Shown: positions 34,258-44,882 of the stretch, piece after piece
Position numbering within the stretch: position 1 is the stretch's first letter
Layout of the letters: every line of letters starts with the position of its first letter
Assembly: GCA_004194705.1 (NCBI GenBank)
Contig: SADC01001238.1
Span: forward strand, 629,796-693,795
Direction: 5' to 3'
Source: Ditylenchus dipsaci
Taxonomy: Eukaryota > Nematoda > Chromadorea > Rhabditida > Anguinidae
Length of the DNA: 64,000 nucleotides
Notes under the pieces: model-generated
Databases searched by the model: none
What the model saw: only the letters and a program-made list of their open reading frames with translations
What the model was told of the DNA's origin: nothing
Translations under genes and position numbers: made by a program

Positions 34258-35550
34258 TTTTAAGAACAATGCGTTGGATTAGAAACCATGAAAATATGAT
34301 ACAGATTTACTAAAAGACTAACAATTAGTTCACCTAGTCAAATCTTTGAAAAGATGGTGGTAATTCATATTCAAAAGCGAAAGTCGTCAAGTTCAAATAA
34401 ATCTCCCTATTTTGCAAGCGTTTTATTTTTGTGTCATAATAAAGCCCCAATCGGAATAGGAGATCCAGATAGTGGTTGACAACAAAAGAATTAAAAATAA
34501 TGAAAAGACATTCAGCGAGTGCGAGTAAAAATAAGTAAAAAATCAATCACTCGAAAAATCGATTGCGTTATTTTGTAGCGCCAGTCAACACCCAGAGGAT
34601 GGACAGAAACAAGTGTATATTCTGATACAGAATTTAATTATGGATAAATCTGAAAAAGCAGAATTTTCGTGAGTCCGAATAGACGTGGGAGAAAACAATG
34701 ACTTAAATATTTGACGAAATCCACTTTCAAAGTTCACCAAATCGACCATAAGCTCTGTTTCTAGTATACAGCTTGTATTGTGTAATAGCTCGGTGGATGG
34801 GTTATATGTGGGGGATGGGTTATATTACAGGAGGGTTTTCGGAGGGGGGGGGCGTTATATTACAGTAGCGCCAAAAGTTTATACATCGTTTTGAAGAGAA
34901 CATCTAGGGGTACAAAATTTTGTGCTTATCCAGCTGCTTTAATAAAAACCGCGAAAACTTTTGACGCACTCGATATAATCGAACCTACCTGATCCGACAC
35001 CCCCTTGAACCGCCAAATCTTACCTACCCTTTTCCCTCGGATCATGGATCTTTGACTGTAATTTTAAAATTCGACATTTTTTTAAATTATATATTGTTGC
35101 AAGCACAAGAGTTGTCGGCAAACTTAACACAATAGAGCAAGGTTCCATTAAGTCAATTCGATTATGCCACATATTAAAAAGAGATATTTTTATCTTAACA
35201 CAGTCTGCATAAATTCAGTTGGAATAAATAAAAAGCTGGAAAAGATTATTAAAACAGTTTCAGACCTTTTTTATATATTTATATTCTTATATTTTTCAAA
35301 GCAGTATTGTGGTCAACGGCCGAAGAAATTTGACTTTTTGAATATTCCCTATTTGAAAAAAGGCTGTCGGGTTATCGGAATTTCGGGTTTTAAGTGTCAA
35401 AATTTAAAGACTTTTCAAAAACGACTGGCAAAATCGGAATCTTTACGATATTTGGCACTAGACTGTCCCATAAAACCCTTCAAAAATGGGCGGAGGCGAT
35501 AAAATGTCGGACCTTAGGTGGGAACGAACTCGAGGGATGTTGGATTATCT
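34258..35550. other. Intergenic AT-rich DNA
   Basis: Only short, unconvincing ORFs. The word GGTTATATTACAGTAG and a poly-G tract near 34810-34865 mark a degraded repeat. GTCGGACCTTAGGTGGGAACG at about 35505 is the word also found in CAGTCAAC-type elements. Confidence 0.35.
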
Positions 35551-35747
35551 TAGGGTTGTGGAACGAGCATATGCTCGAGCAGATTGTTGAATTTTGAGCA
35601 TATGCACGGCCTAGAGTCAACCCTCGAAAAAGAACCCAGTTTAACTGTACAGTTAACTGTACGGTCACAGTTAAGGGTTACAATATGTCGAGCATATATG
35701 CTCGAATATGCTCGAAATCCATCTGCTCGAGCATTTTCACAAACCTA
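35551..35747. mobile_element. hAT-type MITE with GAGCATATGCTC repeats and perfect duplication
   Basis: Ends TAGGGTTGTGGAACGAGC and GCATTTTCACAAACCTA; flanks GATTATCT on both sides (35543-35550, 35748-35755). Palindromic GAGCATATGCTCGA words lie inside each end. A second copy is at 47355-47579 in the opposite orientation. Confidence 0.85.
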
Positions 35748-35832
35748 GATTATCTGCATCCGACAGTATTGGCAAAAGATCTTGTTTTCTCTGCTTTAAT
35801 TAAATTATTTGTCAGTTGTTCAATTTGAAAAA

Positions 35833-38096
35833 ATGCAACCATCCAGCCTGCTGTTGACACTTTGTGTTGCGTTGGCTCAACTGCCAAGCAATATTGCTCT
35901 CTGGAGACACTCCATCTCGCCTGCCAGAATCGCTGTCAACGAAAAGATCAAAAACAACCATCCTGGCAAGATCCAACTTGCCGAGACTCTGGCTGGCCAC
36001 AACAATGAACAGGAGACTATGGACGACATCTACAAGGTTATCAAATACTTTTTCAACTTTAATTATTTATGATGACCAGCTGCGATGAGACACGGACAAT
36101 TCTTTTTTTTTCATTTCGAGAGCAGTTTTACATGCAAATCGACTACGCTGAACATGAATCCGGTGTCAGAATTAAAGTTTTTTCAAGCGGGAAAAAAATT
36201 TAAAGGATAGTTGCGCTACAACTTATATATTGATTTTGCATAATTTGTCGCAATTTTATGATAAACTACAGGGTGTGTCAGTATTACGCACACTTTTTTG
36301 AAAAATTTGGCGAGGTAGCTCCTTGCCCGGTCGATTTCCGTTTTGGGGACCCTAACCCGAGGAAATCTCCAGAATTACGGGGCTTCTAATAATCAATAAC
36401 ACAGACTTCCCATTCATCTTTATTCGTACAACAATAAACAATAAGAAACAACAAGAAGAAGGATAAATTGAGACAAAAATCAAAACCTTTAGAAACGCCC
36501 ACTGTCGATTATTCGGAACATCTCTTCTAGACCAACTTTGAACTGCTTCACACAAAGTCGGTTTGCTTGATCTTGATTCTTGATATTAGCCATGATCTAA
36601 ACGTAAAAAGTAGAGTTGTAGAAATTCCCGGAAATATAGAAAACCCGGGAATATTCCCGGGAATATTCCCAATATAGGGGAAATTATCGGGAAACCCGGG
36701 AATATTCCCAATGTTCCCGGAATATTCCCGGAAATATTCCGGGAATATTCCCATTGTACAACCCTAGTAAAAGCATAAAAAGGAAAAGATATACCATGCA
36801 GACAGCATAAATCCAACTAAAATTGATAACATATAAAAAAATTAATACAGAAAGAGCAATGTGCGCGTGATTCTGACACACCTTGTATTACTGTATTTAG
36901 TGCCAAAATAACCGCGATATTTGTTCTTTCATGTTTTATTGATGATTTAGCTAGAAGTGATTTGTAGGCAGATTTTTGGCCTTTTTAATGTCGCAAAAAA
37001 GGATATCCAGAAACTGGATATTTGAGAGAAAATTGTAAATTTTCTGTGAAACTATGACCACTCTGATGCAAGTTTGGGCTCAATAGATAGCTCTGATCCA
37101 GGTTAAAATTTTGGGTGGTTTTGCGCCTAGGTGAAATAGAAATTTTGGTGACTACCATCTAAATTTCTAAAAAATTTCAGGTGGTTGAGGGTGACCGAAA
37201 ACAGCCTACTTTCAGGAGGGGTTTTTACCATCTCATACCAACTTTTTTTCAAATTTTTTGCACCACCGTGTTCAGCGAGAAATTCTGAGTCAAAAGCAGC
37301 AATTACTACGCTTGTTAGGCGGAGTGTTAACAAAAATTATCGTCAAAATACTGATAATTCAAAAATTTATGTAACAAAGATGGGACCTCTTGTAGAGTTT
37401 TGACTCACTGCACACCCTTGAATCGAATGTTAATTGTATAGATCGTACATTTTATATAGATCGACTTGGCTGATATTAGAAAAAAATTTGGCTCTATTTT
37501 ATTTACCGGCCCATTTCGATATTGATATAAAGACAAATAATTTTCTTTCTGACTTTAGGAAAGGTGTGTTATTATGCATTTTTTTTCTGTCAAGTTGACT
37601 ATATTGGGTCATTCTGAATCATGATCATTCGCGCATATAACTCAGAACGTAAAAAAAGCACCCACTGAAAAAACTGTTGAATTTCTTATGTAGTATACGA
37701 CAAAAAATTTAGGCAATAAAAAAGGTGGTTGATGACCTGCCAAAGAACCTGGTCCTGGTCTACAATAGCAGCCAAGCGGTCAAGGCAGGCTATTTGGATG
37801 ATTGGGAGGAGGCACCTCACAAAGTTGTCAATGAGTTTGGCAAAAACTTGACTGCTCAAAGAGGATACCAGCAAGGACAACTGACTAAGCAAGACGAAAA
37901 TGCTCTATACTTTTTGCTCTTGAAGCTGGCTGCTGAGTACAGGGACACTTTTAACGCTGACTATAAAGTCAAAAAAGAGATCCACTTGGTTCCTATTGCC
38001 AAAATTGAATCAAATGCGTCGTATGTGGTTGGTGTCATGCACAAATACAACGAAACTCTGAACGCCATTGGAGTTTTAGTGGTCAAGCCGAAGTGA
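35833..38096 (+). CDS. Secreted protein family, copy 3 (intact)
   Basis: Exons 35833-36036 and 37713-38096, phase-0 intron of 1676 bases, 195 residues, no frameshift. Exon 1: leader MQPSSLLLTLCVALAQLPSN, then ISPARIAVNEKIKNNHPGKI and ETLAGHNNEQETMDDIYK. Exon 2: AIKKVVDDLPKNLVLVYNSS, KVVNEFGKNLTAQ, GQLTKQDENALYFLLLKLAA, EYRDTFNADY, KKEIHLVPIAKI and AIGVLVVKPK. Apart from the leader there is almost no cysteine, and the mature chain looks like a single soluble alpha/beta domain. An AATAAA lies 10 bases past the stop. The intron carries a CAGGGTGTGTCAG-ended element with a hAT-type MITE in it. Function unknown; secretion inferred from the leader. Confidence 0.82.
36269..36885. mobile_element. Tc1/mariner-type element, CAGGGTGTGTCAG ends
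   Basis: Inverted ends CAGGGTGTGTCAGTATTACG and complement of GTGATTCTGACACACCTTG, flanked by TA. A minus-strand segment at 36480-36600 (ANIKNQDQANRLCVKQFKVG) might be the C-terminal remnant of a transposase, but this is weak. It is split by the hAT-type MITE 36611-36766 and lies in the intron of secreted copy 3. Confidence 0.7.
36611..36766. mobile_element. hAT-type MITE made of CCCGGGAATATTCCC repeats
   Basis: Ends TAGAGTTGTAGAAATTCCCG and complement of GGGAATATTCCCATTGTACA with CCCTA terminus. Flanks GTAAAAAG and GTAAAAGC. Nearly all the interior is repeats of CCCGGGAATATTCCC. ORFs rich in Gly/Ile/Pro here are artefacts of that repeat. Confidence 0.7.
36900..37712. other. Rest of the intron of secreted copy 3
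   Basis: It contains one arm of a foldback of the GAGTGTTAA type: GTGTTCAGCGAGAAATTCTG at 37268 and GGCGGAGTGTTAA at 37318. No exon is visible before the acceptor at 37712. Confidence 0.45.
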
Positions 38097-38365
38097 GACA
38101 GATAGTGAATAAAAGCCCTTATCCTTGTTGTAACAGAAAAAAAATTTAATAAAAGATGTATATCTATTTGTAAACATGGATATTTGGCGTGAAAGTTATA
38201 TTTTTAGAGGGCTCAAAGAGCAGGGTCAGGAAGTGGGCAGAATGGAAACGCCATTTCGCCATCTCCTATTATAAAACGGCAATCACTTTTTTCTACATCA
38301 AACATCATTGAAATAAGTGTCATCGGCGCTAGTGGAGGATTGGTTCCCATTTTTTTTTCTATAAA

Positions 38366-38918
38366 GGGGCATACTAGCGCGTTACACCGCAAATTAAGGC
38401 GGGACCAGTTTTCAAAAATCGTCCTTGTTTTCACTTGTCTCATGTCAATTCTGACATTTTTGACTTTTCCTATTTTTAAAAGTAGGCAGAAAACTTTCGT
38501 CGGATCAGGTAAAACGCTTACCGTATTTCTTCTGATAAACCAATCATATTTACCAATACCTTCTAGGGTGCCCGATTATTAGAGACCGCCCGACTATTGG
38601 AGACTGCCAGCTTATTTTTTCGCTCAAAATTTTTTTGTAAGCAAAGAACAAAAAACAAATTTATCAAAAGTAATCTCAAAAAGTAACTTAATCTCAGAGC
38701 ATGAGGCGCAAAACAGCAAAAAAAAGTTTTCAGGGCTTCTTGAGGATCGGGTGGATTTTACAGTCGGGTCAAATTGGTACGGTGCACGTTTATTGGAGAC
38801 TGCCTGTTTATTTCCCGATTACCTCCTAGGTTGCTTGTTTATTGGAAGAAATACGGTATAGAAAACAGTCAAGAGAGAAATAAATTGCTAGTCCCCGCCT
38901 TAATTGCAGTGCATGACT
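38366..38918. repeat. GGCATACTAGCGCG foldback split by a MITE
   Basis: Left part matches the element at 3383 (GGCATACTAGCGCGTTACAC, AATTAAGGCGG, CGTCGGATCAGG); the right arm (CCCCGCCTTAATTGCAG) follows the inserted MITE. The right terminus is eroded. Confidence 0.6.
38521..38856. mobile_element. CCGTATTTCTTCTGAT-type MITE
   Basis: Ends CCGTATTTCTTCTGATAAAC and complement of GTTTATTGGAAGAAATACGG, flanked by TA; inserted in 38366-38918. Inside, GATTATTAGAGACCGCCCGA and GTTTATTGGAGACTGCCTG repeat. Confidence 0.75.
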
Positions 38919-39169
38919 TAATTGCATGACTTCAAACCGAGGGCTGAAAAAATGGAACAAAAGAGAGAAGATACCCAAGGCCAGAGCGAAGGATGACAGC
39001 ATCAACAGAGAAGAGAGCCAGAATTTTTTAAACCGAGAGCTTTAGGATTCTATGCGTGTATCCCTGCTATCGAGAATTGACGGTACCTAAAAACCTATCG
39101 GAAACGTCTTTTTTTTTGAAAATGTGTCCTTTATTTGAGACCCATTATTTTGCGTATACAATCAAGTAT

Positions 39170-39480
39170 CTATATAGTGACACTCTCGATATAGTGACAC
39201 CTAGCGCCGGTCCCGACTAGCAAACTCAGTCTCGATGTAGTGACACTCTTGAAAAAAAAAGAGAGAGGCGTTAAAAAGAGAGCTCCGGTGTTGCGTCTCC
39301 GACGCAAGTGATGTTTACAAAAATCTTCGTTTACCCAGTCTGCGGTTTGCTGGCCTATTGGATAAAGCATTTTTCTGCGGATCCAAAGAGAGTGGGATTA
39401 AATATTCTCTTCATTCCCCTTTTTCCAATGTCGCGACACCGGAGCTACTCCGGTGCTCTGTCTCACCGATACCTATGACG
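39170..39480 (+). repeat. CAGTCTCGAT-type MITE fragment and tRNA-like sequence
   Basis: 39180-39250 has TATAGTGACACTCTCGATAT words of the CAGT-ended family. At about 39349-39415 TGGCCTATTGGATAAAGCA resembles a tRNA D arm; the T arm (GTGGGATTAAATATTC) is poor. A tRNA-derived remnant, not a working tRNA. Confidence 0.4.
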
Positions 39481-39577
39481 ACTTCTTCTAAAAAGAGCGC
39501 CGCAAGAAACAGAATCAGCCGAAAATTACTAGTTATTTCTCGTCGAACTGTTGATATTTGTTTGTTGAAGTGGTGTA

Positions 39578-39766
39578 CAGGGTGAACCTAAAAAACTCTA
39601 ACAGTTTTCAAAAAAAAATTTTTTCGTTTTTCAAAATTTCGTCGCTGTTTCTTGTGAGCTCCTACCTTATCTTAAACACTGTCATCGATTTTCCTGGGAA
39701 ACTGATGGGGCAAGGGTTATGTCCACCAATTTTTTTTAAATGGTAGAGTTCTTTTGGTTCACCCTG
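39578..39766. mobile_element. CAGGGTGAACC-ended MITE (TA target)
   Basis: Ends CAGGGTGAACCTAAAAAAC and complement of GTTCTTTTGGTTCACCCTG, flanked by TA. 189 bp, no ORF of note. Confidence 0.8.
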
Positions 39767-39810
39767 TATAATGTTCATGCTTGCATGAAGTGCTTTACTC
39801 TGAGCATTGT

Positions 39811-39932
39811 GAGTAGAGTCTCAATATAGGGACAGTTTTTTCAGCTTTGATTATAAGGTATTGATATAGTGACACCCTCGATACAGTGACACCTAGCTCC
39901 GGTTTCGCCGGTATATCGAGACTTGACTGTAG
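39811..39932. repeat. CAGTC-ended MITE with GTGACAC repeats
   Basis: GAGTCTCAATATAGGGACAG at the left and ATATCGAGACTTGACTG at the right are inverted; inner words TATAGTGACACCCTCGATAC repeat. A similar unit lies at 47900-48032. Confidence 0.6.
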
Positions 39933-39942
39933 TGATTTTGAG

Positions 39943-40447
39943 TAGGGTTGGCCTCCCCCCCGCTTTTTGGGGTGCGGGGGGGGAGATTAGACTAAAAAAA
40001 TTTGCGGGGGGAGAAGCGGGGGAGGTGGCCAATTTTTTTGCGGGGGGGAGGAGCGGGGGGGAGGAAGCTGTGAGCGGGGGGCAGTGGCGGGGGGTGCCTG
40101 ATTAATTTACAAGCCTCGGGACTGAAAATTTTTGAAACAGCAGTCTAGAATGAATCTGAAGGCTTTTGAAACACTTCTGAAGTCAAAGCTACAATAATGC
40201 CACTCCTCTGGTTCGATGAATCTTGACCCTTCTCGGCTGCTGTTCTGAAAATGACCTCACCCGAGAGTTTTTTTCGACTGGGACTTTTTGCGGGGGGTGA
40301 CGGGGGGTCATTTTGGGAGCGGGGGGAGAAACGGGGGGGGAGGTGGCCAATTTTTTTTGCGGGGGGGGAGGAGCGGGGGGGAGGTATAAGGAAAATTTGG
40401 TCAAAAAGCGGGGGGGAGGGGGGAGGGAGGGAGGGAGGCCAACCCTA
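39943..40447. mobile_element. hAT-type element with GCGGGGGG repeats and perfect duplication
   Basis: Ends TAGGGTTGGCCTCCC and GGAGGCCAACCCTA, flanked by ATTTTGAG on both sides (39935-39942, 40448-40455). Each end carries about 120 bases of G-rich tandem repeats (GGGGGGAGGAGCGGGGG). The centre (40100-40250) is non-repetitive and holds no recognised ORF. Confidence 0.85.
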
Positions 40448-40734
40448 ATTTTGAGTATGATAATTGTGCGTCTGTCTTATAGCGTTAAAAGTGCCAGCAC
40501 AGGCTGGATATCGTCAGAGTAAAAGCCATGAAGGAAAAATGACCAATTACAAGCACCACCAAAAAATTCTTGTGTATAATGGTCAATTTATTTTGATTTT
40601 CCTTCTATAAAATAAGAATAAAAAAGTATTTTATTCGGGATTTTTCAACGCTCACGTGTTCTCACTTGATCCTAAGCACGAGTGCTTATGCAATTTACTT
40701 TGGTGCATGTCGAAAAATGTATTACAGGGTGGCG

Positions 40735-41479
40735 CAACGTAAACTGGTGAATGAACTTTTGCCATAACTTTTTTATTTTCAAAGATTTTGACGAGATCTT
40801 TTTTTTTAAAGAAAGCTAAATAGATGAGAAAGCGAATGATACCAAACTTGCGGTGAAAAACTTTATTTGAACACACTCAACAACATCAGACAAACATAAC
40901 AACGATTTCACTTAATATTCTTCTTCGACAGACTCTTTATTCACTTCAAGGCAGTATTCGAGACGTGTTTGGTAGGCGCTGATTGCTTTATTGACCATTT
41001 CCTGTGGAAGACTTGCGAAGGCGCGCTAAATTCTTGTTCTAAGCTTGGCTATGCTGGCGATCGGCGTTGTATAGACTTGGCTCTTGATCCATCCCCAAAG
41101 AAAGAAGTCACATGGCGTCAAATCAGGCGAATACGATGGTCACGCGAAAGGAGCAGGAGAAGTCGGAATCCCTCGGCCCATCCATCGAAGCTTGAAATTC
41201 TCATCTAGCCAATTATGAACTGCCAATGCCCAGTGTGGAGGAGACCCTTCTTGCATGAACACCAAATTTTGAACACCTTATGCAGAAGTCAAAACAACAC
41301 CTCTTTTTCAGTAAAACACTTTTTTAAAAACGATCTCAGCAACAAAAATAAACATGTTTGGTATCATTCGCTTTCTCATCTATTCAGCTTTCTTTAAAAA
41401 AAAAAGATCTTGTCAAAATCTTTGAAAATAAAAAAGTTATGGCAAAAATTCATTCACCAGTTTACGTTGCGCCACCCTG
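40735..41479 (-). pseudogene. Tc1/mariner-type transposase remnant, CAGGGTGGCGCAACG ends
   Basis: Ends CAGGGTGGCGCAACGTAAAC and complement, about 130 bases of inverted repeat, flanked by TA. On the minus strand 40890-41290 reads, with shifts and stops, QEGSPPHWALAVHNWLDENF, LRWMGRGIP and SYSPDLTPCDFFLWGWIKSQ, the last two DDE-region blocks of mariner-like transposases (the SPDLTPCDFFLWG motif). The N-terminal helix-turn-helix and first Asp are gone, so the copy cannot move itself. A single end of the same type is at 62993. Confidence 0.85.
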
Positions 41480-41488
41480 TATTATAGT

Positions 41489-41701
41489 CAGGGCTCCGAA
41501 TGAAAATTTTTACAAAAAAGAACATTTGGGTAAAAAAAGGACATTTTGACTATTTTTGAAGTAAAAGTGTCACTTTATCCAGTGTTTGTTGCCATTTTGA
41601 AGCGAAAAAAAAAGGTTTTGACTAAATTTTCAAAAATAAAAAAAGGTTTGGGGTGCCAAAAAAAGGACAAATCTTTTTAAAAAGGACGATTCGAAGCCCT
41701 G
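41489..41701. mobile_element. hAT-type MITE, CAGGGCTCCGAAT ends
   Basis: Ends CAGGGCTCCGAATGAAAA and ATTCGAAGCCCTG; flanks ATTATAGT and TTTACAGT agree in 6 of 8 positions. Interior has AAAAAAGGACA repeats. It is separated from the mariner remnant by 9 bases. Confidence 0.65.
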
Positions 41702-41792
41702 TTTACAGTCCAATTTTCGTAGTTCATAAATAAATATTTATGCTTTATTAATTTTAACTTTTCTGTAACAACAAACATAAGTGTTTTTTATT

Positions 41793-42847
41793 TTAATTTG
41801 GCTTGACCACCAAAACTCCGATGGCACTCACTGATCTGAAGTGTTTGTGCATAACAGCCACCACAAAAGTACCATTTGGGTTAATTTTGGCCACAGGAAT
41901 CAAGTGGATTTCTTTTCTGACATTGTAGTCAGCTCGGAATGTGTCCCTGAACTCAGCCACCAATTTCAGAAGAAGAGGGTATAGAGCATTTTCTTCTTGC
42001 TTAGTCAGTTGTCCTTGCTGATATCCCAACTGAGCAGTCAGATTTTTGCCGAATTCATTAGCCACTCTGTGCGCTGGTTCCACTTGCTGGTCCACATATC
42101 CTGCTTTGACAGCATCGCTGCTGTTATAGACGAGAACAAGGTTCTTAGGCAAGTCGTCAACTATTTTTCGGATAGCCTAAACTTTTTTCGAATATGATAG
42201 GATTTTAGCCACTTAAAATGATAATAAAACTTTTATTTTCTATATGATAATGGTTCCGATTTTTTTAGCAGGCTAGGATAGGCTAGTATGAGTCTGAAAT
42301 ATGTTTAAGTCCGTCTTAACATACGCTGGCCTACCTTTGATCAAGCCTAAAGTAGTGGCAGCGCTAGTGGAGAATCGGTTCTCTGGGGGACCAAGGCAAA
42401 AATGGGAACCTATTCTCCACTAGTAGTAGCCAAGGGCAAGGATTAACCAGCGTATGTTCAAACATGTGTTTAATATATTTTAAAGTCCGTCCTAACATAC
42501 GCTGGCGCACCCTTGCCTACGCTAAAAAATTAAAAAACAATAGGGTGACCAAGCTGAAAAATCGGTGCCCATTGTCATATAGGGCCAATTTATGTATGGT
42601 CTTTTATCTGCACAATTTTTTCCGTTTGATCTAAAGTGTCATTGCTAACCTTGTAGATGTCGTCCATAGTCTCCTGTTCATTGTTGTGGCCAGCCAGAGT
42701 CTCTGAAAGCTGGATCTCGCGAGGATGGTTGTTCTTGATCTTCTCGTTGGTGGCAATCCTGGCGTCCGAGATTAAATGGTTATACTCAGCAAAGCACAGA
42801 GAAATTTGGGCCACAAAAAGAGTCAACAGAATGCTTGATGGGTTCAT
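41793..42847 (-). CDS. Secreted protein family, copy 4 (intact)
   Basis: Exons 42650-42847 and 41793-42176, phase-0 intron of 473 bases, 193 residues. Exon 1: MNPSSILLTLFVAQISLCFA leader, ARIATNEKIKNNHPREIQ and ETLAGHNNEQETMDDIYK. Exon 2: AIRKIVDDLPKNLVLVYNSS, HRVANEFGKNLTAQ, GQLTKQEENALYPLLLKLVA, EFRDTFRADY, RKEIHLIPVAKI and AIGVLVVKPN. It pairs with copy 3; copies 1 and 2 form a second pair that shares GHDDxxxTLDDV and MHKHDQS. A TATAAAT box lies 44 bases upstream and AATAAA follows the stop. No frameshift. Function not recognised. Confidence 0.82.
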
Positions 42848-42890
42848 TTTTAGGTGACTGTGTCCTAAAATAGGGCATTTGACTGAAATT

Positions 42891-42897
42891 ATTTATA
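42891..42897 (-). promoter_or_regulatory. TATA-like box of secreted copy 4
   Basis: TATAAAT on the minus strand, 44 bases before the ATG at 42847. The position fits a core promoter with a very short 5' leader. The other copies do not show it at the same place, so it is only suggestive. Confidence 0.3.
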
Positions 42898-42978
42898 CTT
42901 ATACAGTGTAAAAACTTTACAAAACCATTTTGGTAGAAAAATTATGATTTTCTATCTTACTTTTATTGCCTTTCTTAA

Positions 42979-43209
42979 AAAGCCATTGCCGTCTATGACA
43001 ACGGTTGTCCCCCGTCAAGTCAAAAAAAATCTTATCATTGCACGTCTGTACGGATTTTTTAACTTGACTTCTAACACAACTATACCTAAAATAAAATTCT
43101 AGGTCTTTTTTTGTTGGAAATCAAGCTGGAAAGTTCGTACAGAAGTTCAATGATATAAGATATAAATTTGAATTGGAGGGGACAATACGGAACGCATGGC
43201 CATGGCCAT
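42979..43209. repeat. TTAA-flanked foldback, diverged
   Basis: Arms carry CCCCCGTCAAGTC, TGCACGTCTGTACGGATTTT and their inverse; TTAA outside both ends. Related to 19946-20178 (shared GTCTGTACGGATTTTT). Confidence 0.65.
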
Positions 43210-43219
43210 TTAAAAAAGG

Positions 43220-43690
43220 GAGGGTGAAAACTGTTAAGGAGATAATCTCGACAAGACAGGATTTATCCAAGTTTTTTGTTTTTCAAATATTGGTTTTCAG
43301 CCATATTTTATGGAATATTCGGTTTTGCGATATCGGACAAACTTTTACAGAATTAAAAGTTGGACTGGCAACATCAATCGAAACATATCAGAATTTTCAA
43401 ATTCCTTCAAAAAATGACCTAAAAATCGAAATGTTATAGAGAATGAATCAACTTTTTTCTATGGGTGTTTTCTTTTTTCATTTCCGTTTTTAGGTTATTT
43501 TTTTTAAAGAATTTAGAAATTCTGATATCCATAATGCTCATTCAACTTTTAATTCTGTAGAAGTTTGTCATGGACTGCAAAAACGAATTTTCGATAAAAT
43601 ATGGCTGAAAAACCATATTTGAAAACAAAAAACTTGGATAAATCCTTTTGTGTCAAGACTATCTCCTTAACATCTTTCTCATTTGTTTTA
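43220..43690. repeat. Foldback with GATAAATCC / ATGGCTGAAAA arms
   Basis: AAGGAGATAATCTCGACA...CAGGATTTATCCAAG is inverted at 43620-43690. Arms about 150 bases. No gene. Confidence 0.65.
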
Positions 43691-43954
43691 CAATGTATAT
43701 GTATGGCTGTTCCCAGGGTGCATACGAGTCGACGGTAGCGTAAACTGGATGCATTGACTGTCAATATGAGAAATACCTCAAAACCTCTTAGATAAAGAAC
43801 TTATTGGGTTAGGTCACTAATAAATCAGTCAGCTAAGCTACAAGAGAAGCCAGGTCGACTGTAAAAAACCTAACCTATATGGTCAAAAAATTTTGAGTAA
43901 TAACAATGGACTCATTATGAATATCACATTTTCGTCGAATTTTAGTTAGAAAAA

Positions 43955-44530
43955 GCGGCGCTAGTAGCGAATAACCCCCAACCCCCAACAAATTTTTTTT
44001 CAAAATCAGGTTTTAAACATTTCTAAGTGATTCTTATGAAAAATATATTTTCGAGCATTTTCTGACCTAAAAAGTTGATTTTTGAGAAAAAAAAATTTGA
44101 CCAAAATTTGACTTTTTGCCTTGGGGGACCAAAGTAAACCACCTGAAAATGGTACCTAGATTACTAAAAAGGTGGCATTTGAACATAGTTTTGTTAGCCG
44201 AAACTCTGGTATGCATATTGTTTTGATGCATCCAGAGTCACTTTCGAGTGATTTGTGTCTAAGGTATGTGGGTGTGCGCATCTCAACTCCAAGCCCCCTC
44301 CATGCATCCAGAGTCACTTTCGAGTGATTTGTGTCTAAGGTATGTGGGTGTGCGCATCTCAACTCCAAGCCCCCAAGCCCCTGCGCACCCGAAGGGGGCG
44401 TAGGAGGCTTGGTCAGAAAACGTCGGAAAACACCTTTTTTATCGTTTTTAGGGCATAAGAATTACTTAGAAATGGTTCAAACCTGATTTTGAAAAAAAAT
44501 TGTGGGGGGGGGTATCCGCTACTAGGGTCG
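43955..44530. repeat. Foldback carrying the CATCCAGAGTC module
   Basis: Arms GCGCTAGTAGCGAATAACCC and GGGTATCCGCTACTAGGGTC with CAGGTTTTAAACATTTCTAA inside. The loop (44175-44410) has two direct copies of GATGCATCCAGAGTCACTTT...GTGTGCGCATCTCAAC. The arms differ from those of the other module carriers. Confidence 0.7.
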
Positions 44531-44882
44531 AAAAAACATATAAATGAATTTTTCCTAAACTTTTTTAAAAACCTAAACTGTCAATCCTTAAAGTGTAAAA
44601 CTTGCCGAATAACTTTAATAATGAATTTTAAAATACTTGACAATACACGTCTTATAAGTACTGTTTAACTGTATAATTTATTAAATTATTCTTTTAGATC
44701 TTTTAAATTTTTTGACAGAAAACTAAAAGGTTTTTCGACAATATGATTGCCTTTTTGTGATTGAAATTTGCCGACAAGTTTAATGCATAAATAAAAAGTT
44801 TTTTCATATCGCATATACACAATAATACATCATGAGGAGACCAACAGCACTTCTAAGCATTATAAAAAGTCGATTCTATTAA

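Noticed and set aside
34334..34546. Hydrophobic minus-strand ORF that could be a membrane protein
   Set aside because: No start context, splice partner or conservation within the window; composition follows the AT-rich DNA.
39349..39415. Possible tRNA gene
   Set aside because: The D-arm-like part is good, but the acceptor stem and T arm do not pair; treated as a tRNA-derived remnant.
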